DNA from: RUG11462 sp045649405
GTDB lineage: Bacteria > Bacillota > Clostridia > Oscillospirales > Acutalibacteraceae
Direction: 5' to 3'
NCBI GenBank assembly: GCA_045649405.1
Contig: JAZRPW010000050.1
Span: 1 to 57,165 of the forward strand
DNA: 57,165 nt
Shown here: one piece after another, positions 9,113 through 17,300 of the stretch
Position numbering within the stretch: position 1 is the first letter of the stretch
How the letters are laid out: the number at the start of each line of letters is the position of its first letter
Translations under genes and position numbers: made by a program
The notes under the pieces: model-generated
The model's input: only the letters and a program-made list of their open reading frames with translations
What the model was told of the DNA's origin: nothing
Databases searched by the model: none

Positions 9113-10717
9113 TTAAATTTCTTCAACCAAGTCACTACCAAGCACTGAAGACAACACGTCTAATGGGTCATTTTCTTGAAGTTTGGTTGAGGTTTTTCTG
9201 TTATAAGGTCCTAAATTATACTTAACACCGCTTACTTTTAATGCGGCATCACGAATTGCGTTTTTATATTTTTCTGCACTGCGAATTGTTTCCAAAAAAG
9301 CAGGGTTTGGCGCATCAATCAACAAATAGTTGCCATCAACATAAGCTTTTGAGCCATTAAGCACGGCATAAATTATTGAAGATTCAACCTTCAAAATTTC
9401 CATTACCTCTGCCCATTGTTGAAATTTTGTTGCACCCTCTGACTTTTTAGCAGGTGCTTTTTGCTCTACTTTTTGTGGTTGAGCCGGTTTTTCTTTCACA
9501 ACAACCTCTTGTGTGAATGTGTCTTGAGTTTCTTGTGGTTTTTCTTCTGCAACAGAAACTGTTGTGAAATTGCCACTTAAAACTTTTGTTTCAAGTTCGC
9601 CAATTCTTTTAAGCAAAGCTTCGGTTGAACCGTCTAAATCATTAGAGCAAAGTGAAATTAAAGTGGTTTCTGCAACAATTCTTTTTGAAGCGCCACTTTT
9701 CATTTTTTCTTGCGCCTGTGTCAATTTTTCAGAAGCATATAAAATATTTTCAAATCTAATTTGTTTTGCTTGGGTTTCAATTCTTGCAATGTCTTCATTT
9801 GTGCCGGTAATAAGGCGTGCAAAATCTTTTGAAGTTTTTGCAACAAGCAAATCACGATAATGTGAAATGAGTTCAACCAAAAGACGTTCAACATCACAAG
9901 AGTTTGAATAAAGCTCATCTAAAAGTTTAAGTGCAGCTGCGGCATCTCTTTTTTCAATAATTTCAACCAATTTGAACAAATGGTCTTTGCCAATAAGCCC
10001 TGCGTTTTTAACAACAACTTCTTCTGTGATGTTGTTTGTGCTGCCTGCACAAAGGTCAAGCAAACTAAGAGCATCTCTCATACCGCCATCTGCCAATTTT
10101 GCAATAAGCACTGCGGCATCATCATCAATTGAAAGTTCTTCTTGCATACAAACAAATTTTAAGCGGTTAGCAATAACATCAACCGAAATTCTGTTAAAGT
10201 CATAACGCTGACAACGAGAAAGAATTGTTGGCGGAATTGCCCACACTTCTGTTGTTGCAAGAATAAACACAACGTGTTTTGGTGGCTCTTCAAGAGTTTT
10301 AAGAAGCGCATTAAAAGCTTCTTTTGTGAGCATATGCACCTCGTCAATAATATAAACTCTAAACTTTGCTTTTGAAGGCATATATTCAACCTGCTCACGC
10401 AAGGTTCTGATATCATCAACACCACGGTTTGAAGCAGCGTCAATTTCAACAACGTCTAAAATTTCGCCAGAGTCAATGCCTTTGCAGTTTTCACACTCAT
10501 TGCAAGGGTCACCATCAATAGGGTGCAAGCAGTTAACTGCCTTTGACATTATTTTTGCACTTGAAGTTTTACCAGTACCACGAGAGCCAGTAAACAAATA
10601 GGCGTGGGTAAAACGGTTTGTTGAGACCTGATTTTTCAAAGTTTCAGAAATATGCTCTTGACCGCAAACATCAGAAAAAGTTTGTGGTCGAAATTTTCTA
10701 TACAACGCTTGATGCAT
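9113..10717 (-). CDS. dnaX: DNA polymerase III subunit gamma/tau
   Basis: AAA+ clamp-loader subunit that loads the beta clamp and tethers polymerase and helicase. Walker A GSRGTGKT is at residues 44-51, zinc-binding cysteines lie at about 64, 73, 76 and 79, and the IIDEVHML Walker B region is near 122-130. After the sensor-1 stretch ATTE the usual P-H-K is replaced by V-W-A, a local variant beside an intact ILSRCQ arginine-finger motif. Domains III and a Gln/Pro/Lys-rich linker (about 385-425) lead to a short tau-type C-terminal domain. An AGGAG site precedes the ATG. The SRP RNA gene lies 36 bases upstream on the same strand, as in Bacillus. Confidence 0.95.
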   Translation of the reverse strand: MHQALYRKFRPQTFSDVCGQEHISETLKNQVSTNRFTHAYLFTGSRGTGKTSSAKIMSKAVNCLHPIDGDPCNECENCKGIDSGEILDVVEIDAASNRGVDDIRTLREQVEYMPSKAKFRVYIIDEVHMLTKEAFNALLKTLEEPPKHVVFILATTEVWAIPPTILSRCQRYDFNRISVDVIANRLKFVCMQEELSIDDDAAVLIAKLADGGMRDALSLLDLCAGSTNNITEEVVVKNAGLIGKDHLFKLVEIIEKRDAAAALKLLDELYSNSCDVERLLVELISHYRDLLVAKTSKDFARLITGTNEDIARIETQAKQIRFENILYASEKLTQAQEKMKSGASKRIVAETTLISLCSNDLDGSTEALLKRIGELETKVLSGNFTTVSVAEEKPQETQDTFTQEVVVKEKPAQPQKVEQKAPAKKSEGATKFQQWAEVMEILKVESSIIYAVLNGSKAYVDGNYLLIDAPNPAFLETIRSAEKYKNAIRDAALKVSGVKYNLGPYNRKTSTKLQENDPLDVLSSVLGSDLVEEI

Positions 10718-10753
10718 ACTACACTCTCCTTTTTAAAAAATTTGTTAGAAAAA

Positions 10754-10892
10754 CTATGCGTTTAAGTCTGCGGACATCAGGTAAAACTGCGGCACACGGG
10801 CAAATTCGCTTAATGCTGCTCGGTTCCCCGCCTGACATGGTTCACGAAGGCCCGTTGCACAGGGCCCGACATCCGCATACTTAAACGCATAG
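10754..10892 (-). ncRNA. ffs: Signal recognition particle RNA (4.5S-type, small form)
   Basis: The minus strand contains the conserved SRP helix-8 core GUCAGGCGGGGAACCGAGCAGC-like block (near 10817-10838) and the returning strand with GUGUGCCGC and CCUGAUGUCCGC. The ends pair perfectly over 14 bp (10754-10767 with 10879-10892), which fixes the mature boundaries at about 139 nt. This RNA with Ffh protein targets nascent membrane and secreted proteins. The length is that of a small bacterial SRP RNA without a clear Alu domain, shorter than the roughly 270-nt Bacillus form. No terminator separates it from dnaX, so the two may be co-transcribed and processed. Confidence 0.93.
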
Positions 10893-10926
10893 AGAATTAA
10901 CAACCGACGATATTTTCGTAAGATAT

Positions 10927-10955
10927 ATTATAATACATAACTATTAATTTTGCAA
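10927..10955 (-). promoter_or_regulatory. Promoter of SRP RNA and the dnaX operon
   Basis: Minus-strand TTGCAA (10950-10955) and TATAAT (10927-10932) are 17 bases apart. The predicted start near 10920 lies about 28 bases before the mature SRP RNA end, so the 5' end would need trimming. Confidence 0.75.
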
Positions 10956-10973
10956 CACTTTTTTTGCACGAAA

Positions 10974-11004
10974 AAAGGAACGCAAAACTTTTGCGCTCCT
11001 TTTG
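10974..11004 (-). terminator. Terminator after the secreted lysozyme gene
   Basis: An inverted repeat with AAAGGAgCGCAAAA-type arms pairs fully only as minus-strand RNA, where one position is G-U instead of A-C. This supports a minus-strand terminator. It ends in a T-run and starts 5 bases after the stop at 11009. Confidence 0.8.
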
Positions 11005-11008
11005 TGAT

Positions 11009-13459
11009 TTAAAACTTTTTAGAAACAACATTTGACACCAATGAAACCGAGCCGGAACCGACCACTTTTATCTTGTAATAATACTTTTTACCTTTGGTTG
11101 TTGTGGTGTTTTCAAATGTATTTTTCTCATAAACAGGAAGTTCGGTGTAAAGTTTAAATTTGCCACCTGCTTCTTTTCTGTAAATAATCATACCTGTTGC
11201 ATTTTTTACCTTGCCCCAAGAAAGCAACAATCCTTTTTTTGTTTTAGAAATTTTTAAAACCGGTGTTACCAATTTGTAGGCTTTAAACTGTGGCGAATAA
11301 TCACTTGAAACGTCTGCATAATTTACTTTTACAGCATAAATTCTTTCAACTGATTTGCCGAATTTTACAACCAATTTGTCGGTTGTGACTGTTTTAACAA
11401 GTTTATATTCATTTGAAACAAATCTATAAACCGAATAAGAAACTGCGCCAGACACCTTTTCCCATTTAAGTTCAATGCCTTTTTTAACTCTTGTTGCTGC
11501 AATGATTTTTGTTGAAGAAATGCTCTTGCAACTCTTTGCGCCACTGCGATAACTTTCGCAACCAGACGCACCAACCGATGTCAAACGGTAATAATATTTC
11601 ATATTGCCCACAACGGTTGTATCAACATAAGAATTTGTTGTTACATTTGCGATTTTTTTGAAGTTTTTTTCATCTTTTGCTCTTCTGTAAACATTGTAAC
11701 TTGCAACGCCTGAAACCTTTGCCCAAGTGAGTTTAATTCCAGTTTCAACTGCCTTTGCTTTTTTGATTTTTGGCGGAGTGTAAAGAGCCGCAGTGAACTC
11801 TGCACTCTTAACCGATTCAAGTTCTGTTGAAAAAGCTTTCAAGTAATAAACATAATTCACGCCAGTTGTTGCATTTGTGTCTTTGTAACTAACAGTATTT
11901 GGGTTGTTAATTGTTGAAACAAGTGTGAATTTTGTTTCGGTTGCCGCTTTTCTGTAAACATAATAACCAGCTGCTTTTGCACAAACTGACCAGTTAATTG
12001 TAATGTCAGTTTTTGTGTTAGAAGCCGAAGAAATTGCAGGTGCGCTAAGATAAACGCCTGATTTAGCTTGTGCAGCACCACTCAAGCCACCGTTTTTAAC
12101 AACCTTGACTGTGTAATAATAAACCACGCCGCCAACTGCTGTAGTATCGGTATAACTTGTGTTTGTAACGCTTGCGATTGTTACAAAAGTGCTGTCTGAC
12201 TCATTTGCACGCATTACCTTGTAACTTTCTGCACCGTTCACCTTTTTCCAGCTTAATTTAAAGCCGTTTGCAAGCACATTTAAAGATTTTAATTCAACCG
12301 ATTTTGTAAATGTTATTTGACAAATTCCACTTGATTTCGCATCTTTAGAATTTTTGTAAGAAACAACATAATAACCGTAACTTTGCTCTGTTACATCGGT
12401 ATCAACAAAGGTTGTTGTAGCGTTTGTTTCAATTGTTTTTAAAAGTTCAAAGTCTTTGCTGCCTTGCTTTTTATAAATTTTATAACCAGTTGCACCTTTT
12501 ACCTTTTTCCAGTAAAGAGCAATGCCGTTTTCTACATTTTCTACCTTGTAAAGACAGGTTGCAATTAACTTGTCTTTATCTGTTTCATCAAGACCAAACT
12601 TTGCATAATTCAATGAAAACCAACATTCAAGATTGTCGTTAGCAATTTTGCCCCAAACCACATCTGCTACATATTTTTTCTCTGAAACTACAACCAAGTC
12701 GCCTCTTTTTAATGAGCCAATTTTTGAGTAAGATGTGCCAGCACCACTTCTTATGCTAACAGAATCTGTAACAACATAAACCTCTTGGTTAAAGTCAAAA
12801 TCATCGGTGCAAAAATATTTTGCTTCGGCTGCTCTGCGGTCAACAAGACCTTGCACAGTAACGCCACCTGCATTTACCCAAAGACCGAACGCATCTGCAA
12901 TTTGTTTGTCGGTATATTTTTCAATGCCGTCTTTCAAATATTTCGCAATGGTTGGGTCTCTTTGCCAAATGTAAGCACCAAAATTGTATGTAAAACTAAT
13001 GAGCGCATCATATTGATTTTGTGTTACATAAATGTTGTTTGTTTTCAAAAAAGAATTTAACCCTGCTTCATAACTTGGCAAGTTTTTCTTTAGTAATTGA
13101 TGTGCAAAAGCCTCACTAATTCCGCCTGGGTATTCATCTTTTTCACAGGTTGTACCATAACCAATTGTATAATGTTGGTAATCCCAATATTGAAATTGGT
13201 AATAACCCTCAAACGCCTCAATAAATCCAACACCCAAGTCGCTTGTTTTTCTTGCAACATAATCTTTTTTAACAATTGCTCTTGCAGTGGTTGTTGTGTT
13301 AGAAGGAATTGTTAAAGTTGTTGAGGTGCTTTCACCAGTTGTGGTAGTAGTTGTGCTTGTTGTGGTTGCCGTTTCGCTTGTTGCAAACGCCAAAACATTT
13401 GGCAATAAATTCAACATCAAAACAACCACCAACAAAATTGCCACAATTTGTTTTTTCAT
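11009..13459 (-). CDS. Secreted GH24-type lysozyme with SH3b and six FN3 repeats
   Basis: Predicted exported muramidase acting on peptidoglycan. Residues 1-25 form a signal peptide, 28-58 a Ser/Thr-rich linker. About 72-230 is a phage-lysozyme-like GH24 domain with the catalytic set E84, D93 and T98 in the E-x8-D-x4-T spacing, and the TIGYG and NQYDALISFTYNFG motifs. A bacterial SH3 domain follows (about 232-290), then six FN3-like repeats of about 85 residues to the C-terminus, each beginning with a GI-L-W-KV pattern. At 816 aa it is far longer than phage endolysins (about 150-180 aa), and no holin or other phage gene is nearby. An AAGGAGA site precedes the ATG, 12 bases after the DUF4250 stop. 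It is the last gene of the rqcH operon. Confidence 0.88.
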   Translation of the reverse strand: MKKQIVAILLVVVLMLNLLPNVLAFATSETATTTSTTTTTTGESTSTTLTIPSNTTTTARAIVKKDYVARKTSDLGVGFIEAFEGYYQFQYWDYQHYTIGYGTTCEKDEYPGGISEAFAHQLLKKNLPSYEAGLNSFLKTNNIYVTQNQYDALISFTYNFGAYIWQRDPTIAKYLKDGIEKYTDKQIADAFGLWVNAGGVTVQGLVDRRAAEAKYFCTDDFDFNQEVYVVTDSVSIRSGAGTSYSKIGSLKRGDLVVVSEKKYVADVVWGKIANDNLECWFSLNYAKFGLDETDKDKLIATCLYKVENVENGIALYWKKVKGATGYKIYKKQGSKDFELLKTIETNATTTFVDTDVTEQSYGYYVVSYKNSKDAKSSGICQITFTKSVELKSLNVLANGFKLSWKKVNGAESYKVMRANESDSTFVTIASVTNTSYTDTTAVGGVVYYYTVKVVKNGGLSGAAQAKSGVYLSAPAISSASNTKTDITINWSVCAKAAGYYVYRKAATETKFTLVSTINNPNTVSYKDTNATTGVNYVYYLKAFSTELESVKSAEFTAALYTPPKIKKAKAVETGIKLTWAKVSGVASYNVYRRAKDEKNFKKIANVTTNSYVDTTVVGNMKYYYRLTSVGASGCESYRSGAKSCKSISSTKIIAATRVKKGIELKWEKVSGAVSYSVYRFVSNEYKLVKTVTTDKLVVKFGKSVERIYAVKVNYADVSSDYSPQFKAYKLVTPVLKISKTKKGLLLSWGKVKNATGMIIYRKEAGGKFKLYTELPVYEKNTFENTTTTKGKKYYYKIKVVGSGSVSLVSNVVSKKF

Positions 13460-13471
13460 TTTTCTCTCCTT

Positions 13472-13648
13472 TTATTTAAAACTGTTGGTATTTTCATCGT
13501 AAAAACAACCAACTGTTTCTAATGTTTTTTCAATATCGCACTTTTCAACCGAAAACTCATCACAAAAGTCATCTAACGACTTAAATTCATCTCGGAGTTT
13601 TGTGTTGACAAAGCTTAATAACAAAATTGGGTCTTTTGGTAAACTCAT
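13472..13648 (-). CDS. DUF4250 family small protein (58 aa)
   Basis: A short minus-strand frame begins at ATG 13646-13648, overlapping the rqcH stop as ATGA, and ends at TAA 13472-13474. The protein starts MSLPKDPILLLSFVNTKLRD and continues with a short acidic helical region and a CFYDENTNSF end. This matches the pattern I know for DUF4250 (LPKDPxMLLSxVNxKLRD, then a winged-helix-like part). The function is unknown; a small helix-turn-helix-like fold is possible. The 4-base overlap points to translational coupling with rqcH. The lysozyme ribosome site follows immediately. Confidence 0.85.
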   Translation of the reverse strand: MSLPKDPILLLSFVNTKLRDEFKSLDDFCDEFSVEKCDIEKTLETVGCFYDENTNSFK

Positions 13649-15393
13649 TTGCCTTTTAACCTTTCAATTAAAGTTTCATCTGGGTCAACAAAAGCAGTTT
13701 TGTTTGTTTTGTAAATTACCATTCCGGGTTTTGCGCCTGCAGGTTTTTTTACAAATTTGATTGGTGTGTAATCAACAGCAACCTGTTTTGAAGCAGATGC
13801 CTTTGAATTGGTTGCCGCAATTATTGCCGCTTCTTCTAACGTTTTATCAGGAATTTCTCTGCCATCTGACAACACAACAACGTGTGAACCAGGAATGTTT
13901 TTTGTGTGAAACCACACATCTTGCTTTTGCGCCACTTTTGTTGTTAAATAATCATTTTGCAAATTGTTTTTGCCAACCAAAATTTCAAAACCATCGCTTG
14001 AAACAAGTCTTTCCAAAGTAGGTTTTGTTGGTCTTTTATTGCGATTATTTTTGGTTGAACGAATAAATCCACCTTCTACTAACTCTTGCTTAATACTCTC
14101 AATATCTGAAGGGGTTTTTGCCATTTGAATTGACTGCAAAACCGACTCAAAATAAATCAAATCTTGTTTTGCTTTTTCAATTAAATCTTCAAGCATTGAA
14201 GAAGCAGTTGAAAGTTTTCTGTATTGATTAAAATATTTGTGCGAATTTTTAACAGGAGTTAGTGTTACATCAAGCGGAATTTCAATGTCTTTACATTCCT
14301 CGTCATAGTAATTCATAACTTTAACGCTGCTAACACCGTTTTCAATCATGTGCAAATTTGCTTTTATCAATTCGCCAAAAATTCTGTATTCTTCTTTTTT
14401 CTCGGTAGCTGCAAGTTCTTTTTCTCGCGCTAAAATTTTTCTGTTTGTACGAGAAATCAAATTGTTAATTGTTTTTGTAACCGAAAGAGAAAGTTGTTTA
14501 ATCCTTTCAGCATTGTCTTTTTTTGAAAAATAATTTTCTAAAAGTTGGTGAACACAAGAAAATTCTTCGTGGGTGTAATTTTCGCCATATTGCTTAATTC
14601 GGGTAAAGGTAAAATCTTTAATATTACCCTTTTCATCTCTTAAAATTACAAACTCTGCGTTTGAATACTTTTCTTTAAAGTCATTCAAAACATCAACCAT
14701 TTTTGAACGTTGGTAAGCGTTAATATTTCCAACATCTAAATCAAAATCGTTAAAAATTAGGTGTGCTAATTCACGGTAAAGAATTGGCGAAAGCCCTTCT
14801 ATTACTTGCGAAAACGCATCAACCACACGGGCAGGTTTTGACTCTGCAATTTTTTGTGCAACCTCAGCCGCATCAGTTTCAAACAAATTAACTCTGCCAG
14901 AAATTTCAGGAAATTCATAGGTAGCCCCTGGCAAAATGAAACGTTTGCCTTCTTCTGGGTCAACCCTTTTAACTGCATCAATAATTTTGCCATTTTCTAA
15001 AAAAATGACATTGGAAAGTCTGCCAAACATTTCAACAACAATTGTTATTACAACATCATCGCCAAGTTCGTTTTTGCAGTCAAAATCTAAAAGCAAAACT
15101 CGGTCAAAACCAAACTGTCTTACCTGCTTTAATCTGCCTGAACCTAAGCGTTTTCTAAGCAACATACAAAGCATTGGTGGAACTGGTGGGTTTTCAAACT
15201 TTTCGGTTGTAAAATGAATTCTTGCTGAATTTGGATTAGCAGAAATTAAAAGTGTTTTTTTGAAATTTGGTTTGTTTAAATAAATGCAAATGCAATCCTT
15301 GTAGGGCATTGTGATTTTTTCAACACGGCTTGAAATTGCCGTTTGGTTTAAATCTTTGCAAACAAGAGAAAGCAACGCTGCGTCAAGTGCCAA
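13645..15393 (-). CDS. rqcH: Rqc2 homolog RqcH (NFACT protein)
   Basis: Binds stalled 50S subunits carrying peptidyl-tRNA and adds C-terminal alanine tails that mark the nascent chain for degradation. Older annotation calls this family fibronectin-binding protein FbpA. The NFACT-N domain (about 1-200) contains the FDR motif in QFGFDRVLLLDF. A long helical coiled-coil/HhH middle (about 240-430) follows, and the C-terminal NFACT-R domain has the DVWFHTKNIPGSHVVV signature and a KPAGAKPGMVIY segment. At 582 aa it has the usual length. It starts 15 bases after the Nif3-like gene and overlaps DUF4250. Confidence 0.94.
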   Translation of the reverse strand: MALDAALLSLVCKDLNQTAISSRVEKITMPYKDCICIYLNKPNFKKTLLISANPNSARIHFTTEKFENPPVPPMLCMLLRKRLGSGRLKQVRQFGFDRVLLLDFDCKNELGDDVVITIVVEMFGRLSNVIFLENGKIIDAVKRVDPEEGKRFILPGATYEFPEISGRVNLFETDAAEVAQKIAESKPARVVDAFSQVIEGLSPILYRELAHLIFNDFDLDVGNINAYQRSKMVDVLNDFKEKYSNAEFVILRDEKGNIKDFTFTRIKQYGENYTHEEFSCVHQLLENYFSKKDNAERIKQLSLSVTKTINNLISRTNRKILAREKELAATEKKEEYRIFGELIKANLHMIENGVSSVKVMNYYDEECKDIEIPLDVTLTPVKNSHKYFNQYRKLSTASSMLEDLIEKAKQDLIYFESVLQSIQMAKTPSDIESIKQELVEGGFIRSTKNNRNKRPTKPTLERLVSSDGFEILVGKNNLQNDYLTTKVAQKQDVWFHTKNIPGSHVVVLSDGREIPDKTLEEAAIIAATNSKASASKQVAVDYTPIKFVKKPAGAKPGMVIYKTNKTAFVDPDETLIERLKGK

Positions 15394-15408
15394 ACTGATT
15401 TCTCCTTT

Positions 15409-16173
15409 TTATAACACGTTGTAAGGTGCTGTTTGTGAAATAATTCTTACATCACATTCAAGTTTATCTTTAAGCAAAAGTGCTAACGGTTTTACAACAA
15501 CATTTTCTGTTGAAAAATGGCCGGCGTCAATTACTGTCATATCAAGATTTTTTGCTTCTAACCATTGGTGGTGTTTGATTTCGCTTGTGACAAAAGCATC
15601 TGCGCCAGAAGCTTTTGCTTGCAAAATAAACTCATTGCCTGCGCCACCATAAACACAAACTTTGCGAATTGGTCTTGAGCCTTCTATGTATCGCACGCCT
15701 TCACAATTCAATTGTGATTTTACAAACTTAACAAAGTCAATTGGTGAAACTGCGTCAACGCTACCAATTCTTGCAATTGGTTCGGTGTCAGGATATTCAT
15801 TGTCAACAAGTCTTTCAACATTTTCAATGCCAAGAGCAATTGCTAATCTGTCATTAACACCGCCCTTTGCAACGTCAAGATTTGTATGAGCGCAAATTGC
15901 TGAAATGCCATTTTTAACAAGCATATAAGGAATGCTTTCTGCAGTAACTGAAGAAAGTTTGTTAAAAATTACTGGGTGGTGTGCAACAATCAAGTCGCAC
16001 TCATTTTCAGCTGCTCTTTTAACCACATCATGAGTTATGTCTAAACAAACTGCAATTCTTTTAACAGGGGCTGCCGGGTCGCCAACCAAAACGCCCACAT
16101 TGTCAAAAGGAAAACGTGTGTTAAAAGGTGCAATTTTATCAATCATTTTATAAATATCTGCTACTGTTGTCAT
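15409..16173 (-). CDS. Nif3-like dinuclear metal centre protein (YqfO family)
   Basis: Family of toroidal hexamers with a two-metal site; the biochemical role is not settled (a GTP cyclohydrolase IB-like fold has been suggested). Metal-ligand motifs are visible: AHHPVIF near residues 64-70, HTNLD near 96-100, and the C-terminal DAGHFSTE near 216-223. At 254 aa it is the short form without the central PII-like insert seen in Bacillus YqfO. It follows trmK by 11 bases. The trmK-nif3 pair is conserved across Firmicutes. Confidence 0.92.
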   Translation of the reverse strand: MTTVADIYKMIDKIAPFNTRFPFDNVGVLVGDPAAPVKRIAVCLDITHDVVKRAAENECDLIVAHHPVIFNKLSSVTAESIPYMLVKNGISAICAHTNLDVAKGGVNDRLAIALGIENVERLVDNEYPDTEPIARIGSVDAVSPIDFVKFVKSQLNCEGVRYIEGSRPIRKVCVYGGAGNEFILQAKASGADAFVTSEIKHHQWLEAKNLDMTVIDAGHFSTENVVVKPLALLLKDKLECDVRIISQTAPYNVL

Positions 16174-16184
16174 ACATTTTACTC

Positions 16185-16856
16185 CTAATCTATTTTTTCT
16201 AACATTGCCAAAATTTCTAATGCTTCTAAATCTTGAGCATTTGAAGACAAAATGCCTTTTGCTCGTTTAACAAGCGATTTTTTCTGTTTTTCAATATATA
16301 ATTTTGCTTTTTCATCGGTTTTGTCAAGCAGTTTTCCAAAGTGATAAAACACTTCGTCTTTTTGTGTGTTGCCACCAACAAATTTTGCATTAATTACTGT
16401 GTAAACCTTGTTGTTTGCAACTGCCGCTTTTTCATCAATAATCAAGAAACCGTTTTCGCAAAGCCATTTTCTAAAGTCATAAACCTTGCTCATTGGTTGC
16501 AAAACAAGGTTGAATTTTTCACTCTTTATGTAAGGGCAGTCGCTTAAAATTTTAATAATAAGCTCGCCACCCATTCCGGCAACAACCAAGTCAGTAAACT
16601 CGTCCTTCTTTACACCGCAAAGGCCATCGCAAAGTCTAAGCGTTACTTTGTCAACAACGCCGGCATCAATTACTGTTTGCTTTGCGCTTTCAAGTGGTTT
16701 TTCGTTTACATCACAAGCAAGTGCCGATTTTATTTTGCCATTTGAAATTAAAAATGCAGGTAAATATGCGTGGTCTGTGCCGACATCTGCAAGCACGGAA
16801 TTTTCTCTAACAAAGTTAGCACACGCCGACAATCTTTCATCAAGTGTAATCTTCAT
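16185..16856 (-). CDS. trmK: tRNA (adenine(22)-N1)-methyltransferase TrmK
   Basis: SAM-dependent enzyme that methylates A22 of tRNAs. The Rossmann part has LADVGTDHAYLPAFLI as the SAM motif, an ACDVN acidic loop, and the DLVVAGMGGELI and LQPMSKVYDFRKWL segments diagnostic of this family. A helical C-terminal coiled coil follows. The ATG at 16856 gives the typical start MKITLDERLS, while an in-frame TTG three codons upstream (16865) lies closer to the GGGGGA site and may be used instead. It is the first gene after the promoter at 16891-16919. Confidence 0.92.
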   Translation of the reverse strand: MKITLDERLSACANFVRENSVLADVGTDHAYLPAFLISNGKIKSALACDVNEKPLESAKQTVIDAGVVDKVTLRLCDGLCGVKKDEFTDLVVAGMGGELIIKILSDCPYIKSEKFNLVLQPMSKVYDFRKWLCENGFLIIDEKAAVANNKVYTVINAKFVGGNTQKDEVFYHFGKLLDKTDEKAKLYIEKQKKSLVKRAKGILSSNAQDLEALEILAMLEKID

Positions 16857-16890
16857 AAAAACCAAACAATCCCCCAGTATTTATATTTAT

Positions 16891-16919
16891 ATTTTACATT
16901 TTAATAATATAAAAGTCAA
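16891..16919 (-). promoter_or_regulatory. Promoter of the trmK-nif3-rqcH-DUF4250-lysozyme operon
   Basis: Minus-strand TTGACT (16914-16919) and TAAAAT (16891-16896) are separated by 17 bases, in the gap between the DUF4363 and trmK genes. Confidence 0.7.
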
Positions 16920-16930
16920 TAGTTTTGGGT

Positions 16931-17296
16931 TTAATGAATTTTTTCCATTTTTGTCAAATGTCTCATTTTTATTTTTACACCTTCAAGTATTGACAAAAAT
17001 TCTGCCTTTTCTTTGTTCAAAATTAAAGGTCGCATTGCCGCAATATCAACGCCGATTTCTGAAATTTCTGAGTGGTTAACAAAAAAGGTTAAACTGTTTT
17101 CAAACTCTGTCCATTGTTCTTCTGCCTTTTTGCAAAGTTCAACCGCACTGCTTGGGTTTTCGTTATCCACTGCAATTTCAATTTGTTCAAAAGTTCTAAG
17201 CATTTTTTCGTTTGCTTGTGACAAAAAATGTATGCCGGTGCAAATGGTGGTTACCACCACGGCAAAAAATACAATTGCAAAATAACCTCTTTTCAT
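16931..17296 (-). CDS. DUF4363 family membrane-anchored protein
   Basis: A 121-aa protein with an N-terminal membrane anchor (about 5-26) followed by an all-helical extracytoplasmic part with the EQWTEFENSLTFFVNHSEI segment typical of DUF4363. The function is unknown. It starts 4 bases after the DUF421 gene, and DUF421/DUF4363 pairs recur in Clostridia and Bacilli. The pairing suggests that the two products act together at the membrane. Confidence 0.85.
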   Translation of the reverse strand: MKRGYFAIVFFAVVVTTICTGIHFLSQANEKMLRTFEQIEIAVDNENPSSAVELCKKAEEQWTEFENSLTFFVNHSEISEIGVDIAAMRPLILNKEKAEFLSILEGVKIKMRHLTKMEKIH

Positions 17297-17300
17297 TTTC

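Noticed and set aside
11009..13459. Prophage endolysin
   Set aside because: Despite the GH24 fold there is no holin, capsid, portal or integrase gene nearby, and the signal peptide plus FN3 repeats point to a host secreted protein.
13287..13502. Plus-strand Val-rich 71-codon frame
   Set aside because: It is antisense to the Thr-rich linker of the lysozyme; ACA/ACT codons read as Val on the other strand.
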